Shown here piece by piece: positions 49,434 to 58,037 of a DNA stretch of 64,000 bases. The DNA is taken from NCBI RefSeq assembly GCF_900100395.1, contig NZ_FNFB01000013.1, positions 62,001 to 126,000 on the forward strand, given 5' to 3'. Position numbers and translations under genes: made by a program. The DNA comes from Nonomuraea maritima (GTDB lineage Bacteria > Actinomycetota > Actinomycetes > Streptosporangiales > Streptosporangiaceae). Every line of letters starts with the position of its first letter. Position 1 is the first letter of the stretch. Below the pieces are notes generated by a model that saw nothing but the letters and a program-made list of their open reading frames with translations, ran no database searches and had not been told where the DNA came from.

Positions 49434-50711
49434 GTGACAAACGCCCCCGCGAAGCCCGCCGTCTCGTCCCCTGACCGGATCCGCGCCGTCCAGCGACGCA
49501 CGCTCGTGGTCCTGTCCGCGGCGCAGATCGTGGGCGGCGTGGGCATCGCCGTCGGGCTCGCGCTCAGCTCGGTCGTCGTCGACCGGCTGTCGGGCTCCAC
49601 CGTCATCAGCGGCCTCGCCGGCACCGCCACCGTGCTCGGCGCGGCGTTGCTCGCCCTGCCGACCGCCAAGGTGTCGGGGAGCGGCGGGCGGCGCGCCGGG
49701 CTGTCACTCGCGTACGTGGCCGCGCTCACCGGGTGCGCGATCTCGGTGCTCGCGATCAGCCTGCACACCTGGCCGCTGCTGCTGGGTGGCCTCGTGCTGG
49801 TGGGCGGCGGCAGCGCGGCCAGCCTGGCCGCCCGCTACGCGGCCACCGACCTGGCGCCCCAGGGCCGCTCGGCCCGGCACCTGTCGCTGGTCGTCTGGGC
49901 CTCCACGGTCGGCTCGGTGGCCGGCCCCAACCTCGCCAAGCCCGCCGACCAGATCGGCATGCGCCTCGGGCTGGTGGAGACGGCGGGACCGTTCGCGTTC
50001 GCGGCGCTGGCGTTCGGCCTGGCTCTGGTCGTGGTCCTCGGCTTCCTGCGTCCTGACCCGCTCGTGCTCGCCCGCACCCAGAACGGCACCCCGAACGCCG
50101 CCCCGGGAGGCGGCCGCACCGTCCGTACCGCCTGGCAGGTGTTACGGACGACCCCGGCCGCCCGCCGCGCCCTCGTCATGATCGCGGTCAGCCACACGGC
50201 GATGGTCTCCATCATGTCGATGACCCCGGTCAAGCTGCACCACGACGGCTCGAACCTGGACGTCATCGGCATCGTGATCAGCCTGCACATCGCCGGCATG
50301 TACGTGCTGTCGCCGGTCGTCGGCTGGCTGGCCGACCGGGCGGGCAAGGTGCCGGTGCTGGTGCTCGGCGCGGTGCTGCTGCTGGCCGCCGCCGCGCTGG
50401 CCGGCACGGCGGGGCACCAGGTGTGGCAGGTGACGACCGCGCTCGTGCTGCTCGGGCTCGGCTGGTCGTGCGGCCTGGTGGCCGGCTCCGCGCTGGTCAC
50501 GGAGGCGGTCGGGATCGACCGCCGCCCCGCCGTCCAGGGCCTGTCGGACCTGCTCATGAACGTGTGCGGCGCGACGGGCACGCTCGTCGCCGGCTCGATC
50601 GTGGGACTGCTCGGCTACGGCACCCTCGGCCTCGTCGTCGGCGTCATGGTCGGCACGGCGGGGCTCTGGCTGGTGCTCACCCACCGCCGCCCGCCGCGTC
50701 ACCCGGCATAG
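49434..50711 (+). CDS. MFS transporter
   Basis: 425 aa with 11-12 hydrophobic helices. The conserved first-half loop is weak. Seen are TLVVLSAAQIVGGVGIAVGLALS at helix 1, ARYAATDLAPQGRSARHLSL in the first half and VVGWLADRAGKVPVLVLGAVL between helices 8 and 9. The GTG start at 49434 sits just after an AT-rich gap. It probably acts as an exporter or permease of unknown substrate. It runs convergently with the polymerase gene, sharing a terminator hairpin. Confidence 0.85.
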   Translation: MTNAPAKPAVSSPDRIRAVQRRTLVVLSAAQIVGGVGIAVGLALSSVVVDRLSGSTVISGLAGTATVLGAALLALPTAKVSGSGGRRAGLSLAYVAALTGCAISVLAISLHTWPLLLGGLVLVGGGSAASLAARYAATDLAPQGRSARHLSLVVWASTVGSVAGPNLAKPADQIGMRLGLVETAGPFAFAALAFGLALVVVLGFLRPDPLVLARTQNGTPNAAPGGGRTVRTAWQVLRTTPAARRALVMIAVSHTAMVSIMSMTPVKLHHDGSNLDVIGIVISLHIAGMYVLSPVVGWLADRAGKVPVLVLGAVLLLAAAALAGTAGHQVWQVTTALVLLGLGWSCGLVAGSALVTEAVGIDRRPAVQGLSDLLMNVCGATGTLVAGSIVGLLGYGTLGLVVGVMVGTAGLWLVLTHRRPPRHPA

Positions 50712-50719
50712 CGCCGGGT
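50701..50719. terminator. Hairpin over the stops of two convergent genes
   Basis: ACCCGGC (50701-50707) pairs with GCCGGGT (50713-50719) around a 5-base loop. It covers the MFS stop and touches the stop of the polymerase gene on the other strand. Confidence 0.5.
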
Positions 50720-52308
50720 CATTTGGCGTCGGCGTAGGAGCCGACGGCGACCGCCTCCATCGGGAAGCGTACGGGCGTCGAGCCGAACAGCAGGCGGCTG
50801 GCCCGCGCCGCCGACTCCGAGACGGCGGCGATCACCTCTTCCGCCTGATCGAGCGGGCAGTGCACCATCACCTCGTCGTGCTGGAAGAACACCAGCCGGG
50901 CCGGCTCGGGCAGCAGCCCGCGCAGCACGGCGAGCAGCGCCAGCGCCCACTCGGCCGCCGTGCCCTGCACCACGAAGTTGCGGGTGAAACGGCCCCGGTC
51001 GCGGGCCGCCCGGCCGCCCTCGGGCCCGGAGACGAGCTGTCGCCACCGCTCCGACGGGGGCGGGCTCGTGCGCCCCAGCCACGAGCGCACGATACGGCCG
51101 TCCTCGCCCGCCTTGGCGGCGTCCTCCACGAACTGGTACGCCTTCGGGAAGCGCTGCCGCATCACCGCCAGCAGCTTGGAGGCGTCGCCGCTGGTGCCGC
51201 CGTACATGGCGGAGAGCATCGCGATCTTCGCGTTGGCCCGCTCGCCGCCGAACGACTGGGCGAGCGCGGCGTACAGGTCGATCTCGCCGGCCGCCCTGGC
51301 CAGGCCCACGTCGCCGGCCATCGCCGCCAGCACCCTCGGTTCGAGCTGCGCCGCGTCGGCGACGACGAGGGTCCAGCCGTCGTCGGCCAGCACCACGCGG
51401 CGCATCACCTTGGGGATCTGCAGCGCGCCGCCGCCGTTGGTGGCCCACCGCCCGGAGACCACGCCGCCCACCACGTATTCGGGACGGAAGCGCCCGCCCC
51501 GCACCCATTGGTCGGCCCACGCCCACCCGTGGGCGCTGAACAGCCGCGCGAGCTCCTTGTAGGAGAGCAGCGGCGCCACGGCGGGGTGGTCGATCCGCTT
51601 GAGCTCCCACGAGCGGGTCGTCCTCAGCTCGACGCCCGCGCCCTTGAACGCCTTGACGAGCTGCTGCACCGAGTCGGGGTTGACCGGGTGGCCGAACGCC
51701 GCCGCCACCTCGTCGGCCAGCGCCTGCAGCTTGGCCGGCCGCATGCCGTGGACCGGGCGCGGCCCGAGCAGCTCGGTGAGCAGCGCGTCGTGCAGGTCTC
51801 TGCGCCAGGGCATGCCCTCGTGGGACATCTCGGCGGCGACGAGCGCGCCCGCCGACTCGGCCGCGACCAGCAGCCGGAAGCGGCCGGGCTCGGGCAGCGC
51901 CGCGATGCGCCGCAGCTGGTCGGCCAGCACCTCGGCGACGGCCTCGGCGGCGAGCGGCTCGGGCGCGAACAGCGTGCCGGCCGCGTTCGGCTGCTCGTCG
52001 GGCACCGGCAGGCCGTGCAGCCTGGCGTGCGCCGCCCTGGCCGAGCGGGGCTCGCCGTAGCGGCCCTCGTGGGCGAGCAGCAGGCCCTCGGTGAGCGCGA
52101 GGTCGTGGCAGCGCGCGACGCGCACGCCCTGCTCCAGCAGCGGCGCGTACGCCTCGCGCGTGTCGGCCCACACCCACCGTGGCCCTTCGGCGGTCTCGAG
52201 CTCCTGGACCGCCCGCACGAGGTCGCCGGGCCGTCGCGGCACGCCCGTGGACGCCATCGGGTCGTCCCCGACAGGCAGCAGCGTCTCATCAGCGACCACG
52301 ACGTACAC
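50719..52308 (-). CDS. Bifunctional 3'-5' exonuclease / family A DNA polymerase
   Basis: 529 aa, an actinobacterial short relative of DNA polymerase I. The C-terminal half has the three polymerase motifs: A as VVADAAQLEPRVLA (usual form DYSQIELR), B as RANAKIAMLSAMYGGTSG with the conserved Arg and Lys, and C as VFFQHDEVMV with the HDE triad. The N-terminal 200 residues hold a degenerate exonuclease-like domain, and there is no 5'-nuclease domain. GTG 52308 gives the natural start VYVVVADE. It may act in repair synthesis. The changed motif A keeps the metal-binding Asp. Confidence 0.85.
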   Translation of the reverse strand: MYVVVADETLLPVGDDPMASTGVPRRPGDLVRAVQELETAEGPRWVWADTREAYAPLLEQGVRVARCHDLALTEGLLLAHEGRYGEPRSARAAHARLHGLPVPDEQPNAAGTLFAPEPLAAEAVAEVLADQLRRIAALPEPGRFRLLVAAESAGALVAAEMSHEGMPWRRDLHDALLTELLGPRPVHGMRPAKLQALADEVAAAFGHPVNPDSVQQLVKAFKGAGVELRTTRSWELKRIDHPAVAPLLSYKELARLFSAHGWAWADQWVRGGRFRPEYVVGGVVSGRWATNGGGALQIPKVMRRVVLADDGWTLVVADAAQLEPRVLAAMAGDVGLARAAGEIDLYAALAQSFGGERANAKIAMLSAMYGGTSGDASKLLAVMRQRFPKAYQFVEDAAKAGEDGRIVRSWLGRTSPPPSERWRQLVSGPEGGRAARDRGRFTRNFVVQGTAAEWALALLAVLRGLLPEPARLVFFQHDEVMVHCPLDQAEEVIAAVSESAARASRLLFGSTPVRFPMEAVAVGSYADAK

Positions 52309-52346
52309 GTGTCCAGGGTGCCAAACGGCACCGACAGAAAAGGACC

Positions 52347-53834
52347 TCAGGCCAGGCTGATGCGCACCTCGTCCTCCAGCGGCGGCTGCAGTTCCTGGGC
52401 GAGGCAGCCGGTGGCGGCGAAGCAGCGCAGCGTCAGCTCCTGCGAGGTGACCGCGACGTGCAGGAACTGCTTGAAGAACGGCGGCGTGTCCCAGTCGGAC
52501 AGCTCCGACAGGTAGCGGTGGAACACCCGGTCGACGGGGAGCCGCAGCGGCCAGGGCCAGGAGCCCAGCAGCCGCGCCGCCCAGCGCATCCGCCGGGTGA
52601 GCGGCACGGGCCCGGACGGCGAGCGCACCGGCTGGTTGCCGATCTGCTCGGCCATGATGCAGGCCGCCTCGTCGGGCGTGAGGCGGAGCCACTTCATCCG
52701 CAGCCGCCGGGCGTACATCTGGCTGTAGAACGACAGCGAGTCGCCGCGCAGCGGGTAGCACCGGAAGTCGTCCTCGTGCACGCCGGCCACGTCCACCCGG
52801 CGGATCGTGTGCGTGGCGTGCATGAACGCCCCCGCGCCGCCGGTCACGACGTACTGGATGACCCGGTCGCCCACCTTGACCGGATAACGCTGGTAGTTGT
52901 GCACGTCGCCCCCGATGGCGGCGACGTACCGGTGCGCCGGGTCGCGGACGATGTCGTCGATCGTCCCGCCGTCCTCCAGGGCGGACGGCTTGTACGCGTT
53001 GGCGGTGTAGATCGGCTTTCCGGTCACCAGGATCTTCGGCCTGGGGTCTCGCGAGACCCGCCGCAGCCAGGCGGTCTGCTCGCGGTCGATGACGTTCCTG
53101 ATGCCGGTGTCGACGCCCACGATGAGCAGGGCGTCGCTCTCGATCACCCAGTACGGCCCCGGCTGCTCGGCCTGCTGCGACGGCTTGCCGCGCAGCGAGC
53201 GGGCCTCGGTGAGCCGCGTCTCGTCGATCGTCTCCGGCTTGCGCCACAGCAGGCCGCGCAGCCCCCGGTCGGGTTTCGGCTTGAGCGGGGCCGCGTCGCA
53301 GAAGACCCGCATGAACCCGCCGAGCCCGTCGTACCAGTCGTGATTGCCGGGGACGGCGTAGATGGGGGCGTCGTAGTCCTTGTACGGGCGGAAGAACTTG
53401 TCGCCGTACTCGTTGCCCGACCCGGTCGGATAGATGACGTCGCTGGCGATGACGGCGAACGAGGTGTCCTCGCCGATCCTCAGCATTCCCGGGACGACGG
53501 CGTACTGCGAGGCGTCGCCCTCACCGGTGTCGCCGAGGACGAGAAAGCTGAAATCTCCCCCGGCGGGCGCCTTGACCTGGAAGTCGGGGTCGGCCCCGCG
53601 CGCCTTCTGGGCCGCCACCCAGCGCGCCCGCACCTCGCCGGAAGGATCGCCGAGCAGGCCGGCGAGGACCTCGTTCCTCGACCTCCACAGCGTGCGCAGG
53701 TTGAGCCACGAGAAACCTCGCTTGTCGGGCCTGAGCTGGGCGAACGTGCCGATCTGCGCGCAGGTCCAGCCCGCGCCCTCCTCCGACGTCCTGGACGACA
53801 GCTGCTTTCCCCGCTCGGCCGCTACATCCACCAT
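52347..53834 (-). CDS. Metallophosphoesterase
   Basis: 495 aa, calcineurin-like. Motifs: FLVLGDTGEGD (metal Asp), SDVIYPTG, VPGNHDWYDG, and GGDVHNYQRY near residue 315. There is no signal peptide, so it is probably cytoplasmic. A C-terminal 130-residue extension of unknown role includes QMYARRLRMKWLRL. ATG 53834 is used; GTG codons just upstream are alternatives. It lies upstream of the polymerase on the same strand, 38 bases apart, so they may be co-transcribed. The phosphoester substrate is unknown. Confidence 0.85.
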   Translation of the reverse strand: MVDVAAERGKQLSSRTSEEGAGWTCAQIGTFAQLRPDKRGFSWLNLRTLWRSRNEVLAGLLGDPSGEVRARWVAAQKARGADPDFQVKAPAGGDFSFLVLGDTGEGDASQYAVVPGMLRIGEDTSFAVIASDVIYPTGSGNEYGDKFFRPYKDYDAPIYAVPGNHDWYDGLGGFMRVFCDAAPLKPKPDRGLRGLLWRKPETIDETRLTEARSLRGKPSQQAEQPGPYWVIESDALLIVGVDTGIRNVIDREQTAWLRRVSRDPRPKILVTGKPIYTANAYKPSALEDGGTIDDIVRDPAHRYVAAIGGDVHNYQRYPVKVGDRVIQYVVTGGAGAFMHATHTIRRVDVAGVHEDDFRCYPLRGDSLSFYSQMYARRLRMKWLRLTPDEAACIMAEQIGNQPVRSPSGPVPLTRRMRWAARLLGSWPWPLRLPVDRVFHRYLSELSDWDTPPFFKQFLHVAVTSQELTLRCFAATGCLAQELQPPLEDEVRISLA

Positions 53835-53961
53835 GACCACATCTTTACCGCGATCTTCCGTTCGCGCATCTTGAACGCTGCGTGCTGGCGCAAACACAGA
53901 AGGTGTTTCATGATGTACCCTCACCCCCCAAGCAAGCGGTGGGTCGCCGAAGGAGGCTCGC

Positions 53962-54378
53962 ATGATCCGTCAAGGCCCGGACGACGCGGCGCGCGTAGGC
54001 GGCACCTCCGACGTGGCGGCCGTCGAGGCCCTGCTCGCGTACGCCGCGTCCCTGTCGCGCCGGAGCGGCTCCACCGCGATCGCGCGGGCGAGCGAGGCGG
54101 TGGCCCGCAGCCGCGACCTCCACCGCAGGTCGCGCGGCGAGCACGCCGCGCTGCTGGCCCGCTGCCTGCGGGTCAGCGCGGAGCTCATGCTCGGGCGGCG
54201 CCGCGCGCAGGAGGCGCTCCCCATGGCCCGGGAGGCGGTGGAACTCTCCCGCCTCAACGGCGGCGCCGCGCTGGTGATGGCGCTGATGTCCCTCGCGCGC
54301 GTCCTCGACGCGCTCGGCCGGCACGCCGAGGCCGCCGCCGCGATGGCCGAGGCCGCGGCGGTCCCGCCGGGCGGCTGA
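53962..54378 (+). CDS. Small helical protein, TPR-like
   Basis: 138 aa, almost wholly Ala/Arg/Leu helices. The segments MAREAVELSRLNGGAALVMALMSLARVLDALG and the repeats around it follow a tetratricopeptide-like pattern (paired helices with small residues). Good ribosome site AAGGAGG lies 6 bases before ATG 53962. No catalytic motif. It may be a protein-binding adaptor. Confidence 0.6.
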   Translation: MIRQGPDDAARVGGTSDVAAVEALLAYAASLSRRSGSTAIARASEAVARSRDLHRRSRGEHAALLARCLRVSAELMLGRRRAQEALPMAREAVELSRLNGGAALVMALMSLARVLDALGRHAEAAAAMAEAAAVPPGG

Positions 54379-54381
54379 CGC

Positions 54382-55947
54382 TCATCCCTCCGGTACGAGG
54401 ACGCCAGGGTTGAGGATCCCCGCGGGGTCGAGCTCCGCCTTCACCGCCCGCAGCACGGCGGCCCCGAGCGGGCCGATCTCCTCCCCGTACGCGTCCCTGT
54501 GGTCACGGCCCACGCCGTGGTGGTGCGAGATCGTGCCGCCCGCCGCGACGATCGCGGCGTTGACCGCCGTCTTGGCCCGCCGCCACTGCTCGACCGGGTC
54601 GGCGTCCTGCGCGGTCACGACGGTGAAGTACAGGGAGGCGCCGGTCTCGTACACGTGCGAGACGTGGCACATGACGAGCGGCGAGCCGAGCTCGCCGAGC
54701 AGCGCGAGGCGTACGGCGTCGTGGAGCCGGGGCAGGTTCGACCAGAACCCGGCCGTCTCCAGCGTCTCCACGGTCGCCCCGGCCGCGAGCAGCGAGTCAC
54801 GCAGGTACGGCGCGGAGAAGCGCCCGTGCTCCCACGCCTGCCCCGGCTCGGCCCCCAGGGGCTCGCCGCCCATCCGGGTCAGCACCGCGGAGGCGGCGGC
54901 GTGCCGCCCGCCCACGCGTTCGCCCTCGTACCCGGCGACGAGCAGGCAGCCACCGGAACCTCCCGAGCCGATCTCGTCCGGCCGCGCGAGGCCGATCATC
55001 GTCTCGGTCTCGTCGGAGAGCCTGAGGACTGCGGGCAGCGGACCCTCCTGGGCGAGGGCGCGTACGGCCGCCGTGCCCTCGGCGAACGTGGCGAAGCGCC
55101 AGCCCTCGTAACGCCGTTCCGCCGGGGCGCGCCGGACGCGCAGCCGCAGCGAGGTGATGACCCCGAAGGCGCCCTCTGAGCCGAGGACGAGCTGGCGCAG
55201 GTCGGGCCCCGCGGCGGACCGTGGGGCGCGGCCGAGCTCCATGGCGCCGCGCGGCGTCGCGAGGGTCAGGCCGACGACCATGTCGTCGAATCGGCCGTAC
55301 CCGGCCGAGGCCTGGCCGCTGGAGCGGGCCGCGGCGAAGCCGCCGAGCGTGGCGTACTCGAAGGACTGCGGGAAATGCCCGAGCGTGAGGCCGTGCGCGG
55401 CGAGCAGCCGCTCCGCCTCGGGGGCGCGCACGCCCGGTTCGAACTCGGCGACCATCGACTCGGCGTCCACCGACCGCAGCCGGTCGAGGCGGCGCAGGTC
55501 GAGCGCGATCACCCCGGCGTACCCCTCGCGGGCGGCGGCCAGCCCGCCGACGACGGACGTCCCTCCGCCGAAGGGCACCACCGCGATCCGCTCGTCCGAG
55601 CACAGCCGCAGCAGCGCGACGACCTCCTCGTGCGAGCCGGGCAGCACCACCGCGTCCGGCGCGTCCGAGCCGTCGCCCGCGCGCATGCGCAGCAGGTCGG
55701 GGGTGGACTTGCCGCGCGTGCGGCGGACGCGGTCCTCGTGGCCGGTCAGCACGTGTCCGGGGCCGACGACCTCGGCGAGCGCCGCCAGCCGCGCGTCGGT
55801 GAGGGCGACCGGCGGGAGCCGTACCGACTCGAGGGTGGACGCGGGGGCGGTGGGGGGCCGCACGCCGAGGAGGTCGCGCAGCAGGACGCGGACCTGTTCC
55901 GGCAGCTCACGGGCCTGGGCGGGGTCGCCCCAGCCGGACCACAGCAT
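54382..55947 (-). CDS. FAD-dependent oxidase, alkyl-DHAP synthase-like
   Basis: 521 aa, VAO/PCMH-type flavoprotein. The FAD loop is VVPFGGGTSVVGGL, then LGGFAAARSSGQASAGYGRFDDMVVGL, and the C-terminal HHHGVGRDHRDAY matches the SHHHGVG active-site region of alkylglycerone-phosphate synthase (AGPS). AGPS exchanges an acyl for an alkyl chain to begin ether-lipid synthesis; bacterial relatives may do other glycerol- or lactate-type oxidations. ATG 55947 has GGAG 5 bases upstream; the GTG five codons earlier is the alternative. It is divergent from a TetR gene that is itself overlapped with a glycerol-3-phosphate dehydrogenase. Confidence 0.83.
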   Translation of the reverse strand: MLWSGWGDPAQARELPEQVRVLLRDLLGVRPPTAPASTLESVRLPPVALTDARLAALAEVVGPGHVLTGHEDRVRRTRGKSTPDLLRMRAGDGSDAPDAVVLPGSHEEVVALLRLCSDERIAVVPFGGGTSVVGGLAAAREGYAGVIALDLRRLDRLRSVDAESMVAEFEPGVRAPEAERLLAAHGLTLGHFPQSFEYATLGGFAAARSSGQASAGYGRFDDMVVGLTLATPRGAMELGRAPRSAAGPDLRQLVLGSEGAFGVITSLRLRVRRAPAERRYEGWRFATFAEGTAAVRALAQEGPLPAVLRLSDETETMIGLARPDEIGSGGSGGCLLVAGYEGERVGGRHAAASAVLTRMGGEPLGAEPGQAWEHGRFSAPYLRDSLLAAGATVETLETAGFWSNLPRLHDAVRLALLGELGSPLVMCHVSHVYETGASLYFTVVTAQDADPVEQWRRAKTAVNAAIVAAGGTISHHHGVGRDHRDAYGEEIGPLGAAVLRAVKAELDPAGILNPGVLVPEG

Positions 55948-55970
55948 GGCTTCTCCAGTCACGCTTACAC

Positions 55971-55997
55971 TGTGACATATGACGGTAAATCGTCACA
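55971..55997. promoter_or_regulatory. Dyad at the TetR start, candidate operator
   Basis: TGTGAC (55971-55976) is inverted as GTCACA (55992-55997), and inside it TGACG (55980-55984) is inverted as CGTCA (55991-55995). The dyad spans the TetR start codon and lies 24 bases from the divergent flavoprotein start, so TetR binding could control both sides. Confidence 0.45.
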
Positions 55998-56488
55998 ACG
56001 ACGGCGTGCTCGACGCGGCCCGCGACTGCGTGCTGGCCTACGGCGTGCGCCGCACCACCCTCACCGACGTGGCCCGCCGCGCGGGCGTGTCACGGATGAC
56101 GCTCTACCGCCGCTGGCCCGACGTGCGCTCGCTGGTCGCCGACCTGATGACCAGGGAGTGGGTACGCGTCGCGGACGGTCTCGACATGTCCGACCCGGTA
56201 GGCGCGGTCGTGACAGGGGTACGGGAACTGCGTGCTCATCCGCTGTGGCGCAAGATCGTGGAAGCCGACCCCGAGCTGCTGCTGCCGTACCTGCTCCAGC
56301 GCCGGGGCGCCGCCCACGAGGCGATGCTCGACGCGCTCGCGGGCGCGCTCGGCGACCGGCGGAAGGCCACGGCGGTGCTGCTGGTCGCCCAGTCGTTCCT
56401 GCTCTCCGCCCCCACCATGCTCGGCCCGGTGACGACGGACGAGCTCGACGCCGAGCTGCACGCCCTCCTGGAGGCCTATCTTGGATAG
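55979..56488 (+). CDS. TetR-family transcriptional regulator
   Basis: 169 aa. The N-terminal helix-turn-helix is VLAYGVRRTTLTDVARRAGV followed by SRMTLYRRWPDVRSL, and the ligand-binding part is short. ATG 55979. The next gene (GlpD-like) begins at a TTG inside its last codons (8-base overlap), so regulator and enzyme are made together. It probably represses the divergent AGPS-like gene and its own operon. The ligand may be a glycerol phosphate or lipid intermediate. Confidence 0.87.
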   Translation: MTVNRHNDGVLDAARDCVLAYGVRRTTLTDVARRAGVSRMTLYRRWPDVRSLVADLMTREWVRVADGLDMSDPVGAVVTGVRELRAHPLWRKIVEADPELLLPYLLQRRGAAHEAMLDALAGALGDRRKATAVLLVAQSFLLSAPTMLGPVTTDELDAELHALLEAYLG

Positions 56489-57977
56489 CTCGCTGAACGC
56501 CGCCCGACGCTCGCGCGAGCTGCGCGAGGTCGCGGAAGAACGCCTCGACGTGCTGGTGGTGGGCCTCGGCGCGACAGGCGCGGGCGCGGCGCTCGACGCC
56601 GCCTCCCGCGGCCTGCGCGTGGCCGCGATCGACGCGCACGACCTCGCGTTCGGCACCTCGCGGTGGAGCTCGAAGCTGATCCACGGCGGCCTGCGCTACC
56701 TGGCCAAGGGGCAGGTGGGCGTCGCCTACGAGAGCGCGGTGGAGCGCGGGATCCTGCTGCGCCGCACGGCACCGCACCTGGTCTCCGCGCACCCGTACGT
56801 GCTGCCCCTGACGCCCGCCGTCCCGGCGCGGCAGGCGGCGCTGGTGATGGCCGGCTACCGGCTCGGCGACGGGCTGCGCGCGGCCGCCCGCACGCCCCGC
56901 CGCCTGCTGCCCGGCCCGTCGCGGCTGGGCCCGGAGCGCGCGCACACGCTCGCGCCGGTGCTGAAGCAGGACGGCCTGCGCGGCGCCCTGCTGTCGTGGG
57001 ACGGCCGGCTGCTCGACGACGCCCGCCTGGTGGTGGCGATCGCGCGCACCGCGGCCGCGCACGGCGCTCGGGTGCTGACCCGCTGCCGCGCCCTGCGGCT
57101 GACCGGGCACGGCGCCGACGTCCGCGACGAGCTGACCGGCGAGCAGTTCACCGTCCGGGCCAAGGTGGTGATCAACGCGACCGGCGTGTGGGCGGGCGGG
57201 CTCGACCCCCGGGTACGGCTGCGCCCATCCCGCGGCACGCACCTCGTCCTGGCGCCGGGAACGCTGCCGGGCCTGATCGCGGGCCTGCATCTGCCCATCC
57301 CTGGCGAGGCGAACCGGTTCGCCCTGGTTCTTCCGCAGGCCGACGGCCGCATCCACGTCGGGCTGACGGACGAGCCGCTGGACGGACCGGTGCCCGACGT
57401 CCCCGAGGTGCCCGAGGAAGACGTCAGAAGGCTTCTGGAGGTGCTGAACGGGGTGCTTGAGTCTCCGGTGACACGAGAGGCGGTCGCGGGCGCGTACGCG
57501 GGCCTGAGGCCCCTTCTGGCGGCCGACGGGCGGACGGCCGACCTGTCCCGCCGGCACGAGGTGCTCAAGGGGGACGGCGTCGTCACCGTCGTGGGAGGAA
57601 AGCTCACGACATATCGCCGCATGGCCGAGGACGCGGTCGACTGCGCGGTCGAGCACGCGCAGCTGGCGGCCGGGCGGTGCCGTACGCGCAGGCTCCCGCT
57701 CGTGGGCGCCGGCCCCCACCCGAGGGGGGTGCCCGCCCGCCTCGCCGAGCGGTACGGCTCCGAGGCCGCGGCCGTGCGCGACCTCGTCGCGGCGCACCCG
57801 CAGGAGGCCGCCCTCGGTCTCACCCGGGGCGACCTGCTCTGGTCGGTCCTGCACGAGGGCGCGCTCGACGCGGACGACCTCCTCGACCGGCGCACCAGGA
57901 TCGGGCTGGTCAGGCGCGACAGGGATCGCGCGCTCGCCGTGGCCAGGGACGCGATGGACGAAGCACCCCGCCTGTGA
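56481..57977 (+). CDS. glpD: Glycerol-3-phosphate dehydrogenase (FAD), GlpD family
   Basis: 498 aa. The FAD loop is VLVVGLGATGAGAALDAASRG, then the GlpD mark FGTSRWSSKLIHGGLRYL, VINATGVWAG, and VVTVVGGKLTTYRRMAEDAVD. It oxidises sn-glycerol 3-phosphate to dihydroxyacetone phosphate at the membrane. It starts with TTG at 56481 within the TetR gene. Paired with an AGPS-like enzyme (which uses a DHAP ester), it suggests a small DHAP/ether-lipid or glycerophosphate module. Confidence 0.9.
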   Translation: MDSSLNAARRSRELREVAEERLDVLVVGLGATGAGAALDAASRGLRVAAIDAHDLAFGTSRWSSKLIHGGLRYLAKGQVGVAYESAVERGILLRRTAPHLVSAHPYVLPLTPAVPARQAALVMAGYRLGDGLRAAARTPRRLLPGPSRLGPERAHTLAPVLKQDGLRGALLSWDGRLLDDARLVVAIARTAAAHGARVLTRCRALRLTGHGADVRDELTGEQFTVRAKVVINATGVWAGGLDPRVRLRPSRGTHLVLAPGTLPGLIAGLHLPIPGEANRFALVLPQADGRIHVGLTDEPLDGPVPDVPEVPEEDVRRLLEVLNGVLESPVTREAVAGAYAGLRPLLAADGRTADLSRRHEVLKGDGVVTVVGGKLTTYRRMAEDAVDCAVEHAQLAAGRCRTRRLPLVGAGPHPRGVPARLAERYGSEAAAVRDLVAAHPQEAALGLTRGDLLWSVLHEGALDADDLLDRRTRIGLVRRDRDRALAVARDAMDEAPRL

Positions 57978-57991
57978 CTGTCCTCACCCGT

Positions 57992-58010
57992 TAGGTTAGT
58001 CTTACCTAAT
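57992..58010. promoter_or_regulatory. IdeR/DmdR-type iron box
   Basis: TTAGGTTAGTCTTACCTAA is a 19-bp dyad that matches the iron-box consensus TTAGGTTAGGCTAACCTAA at all but two positions. It lies 28 bases before the start of the sucrase/ferredoxin-like gene. Binding of Fe(II)-IdeR/DmdR would shut the gene off when iron is plentiful. Confidence 0.88.
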
Positions 58011-58037
58011 CTGCATCGGGGAGAAGGGGCACGAGCG

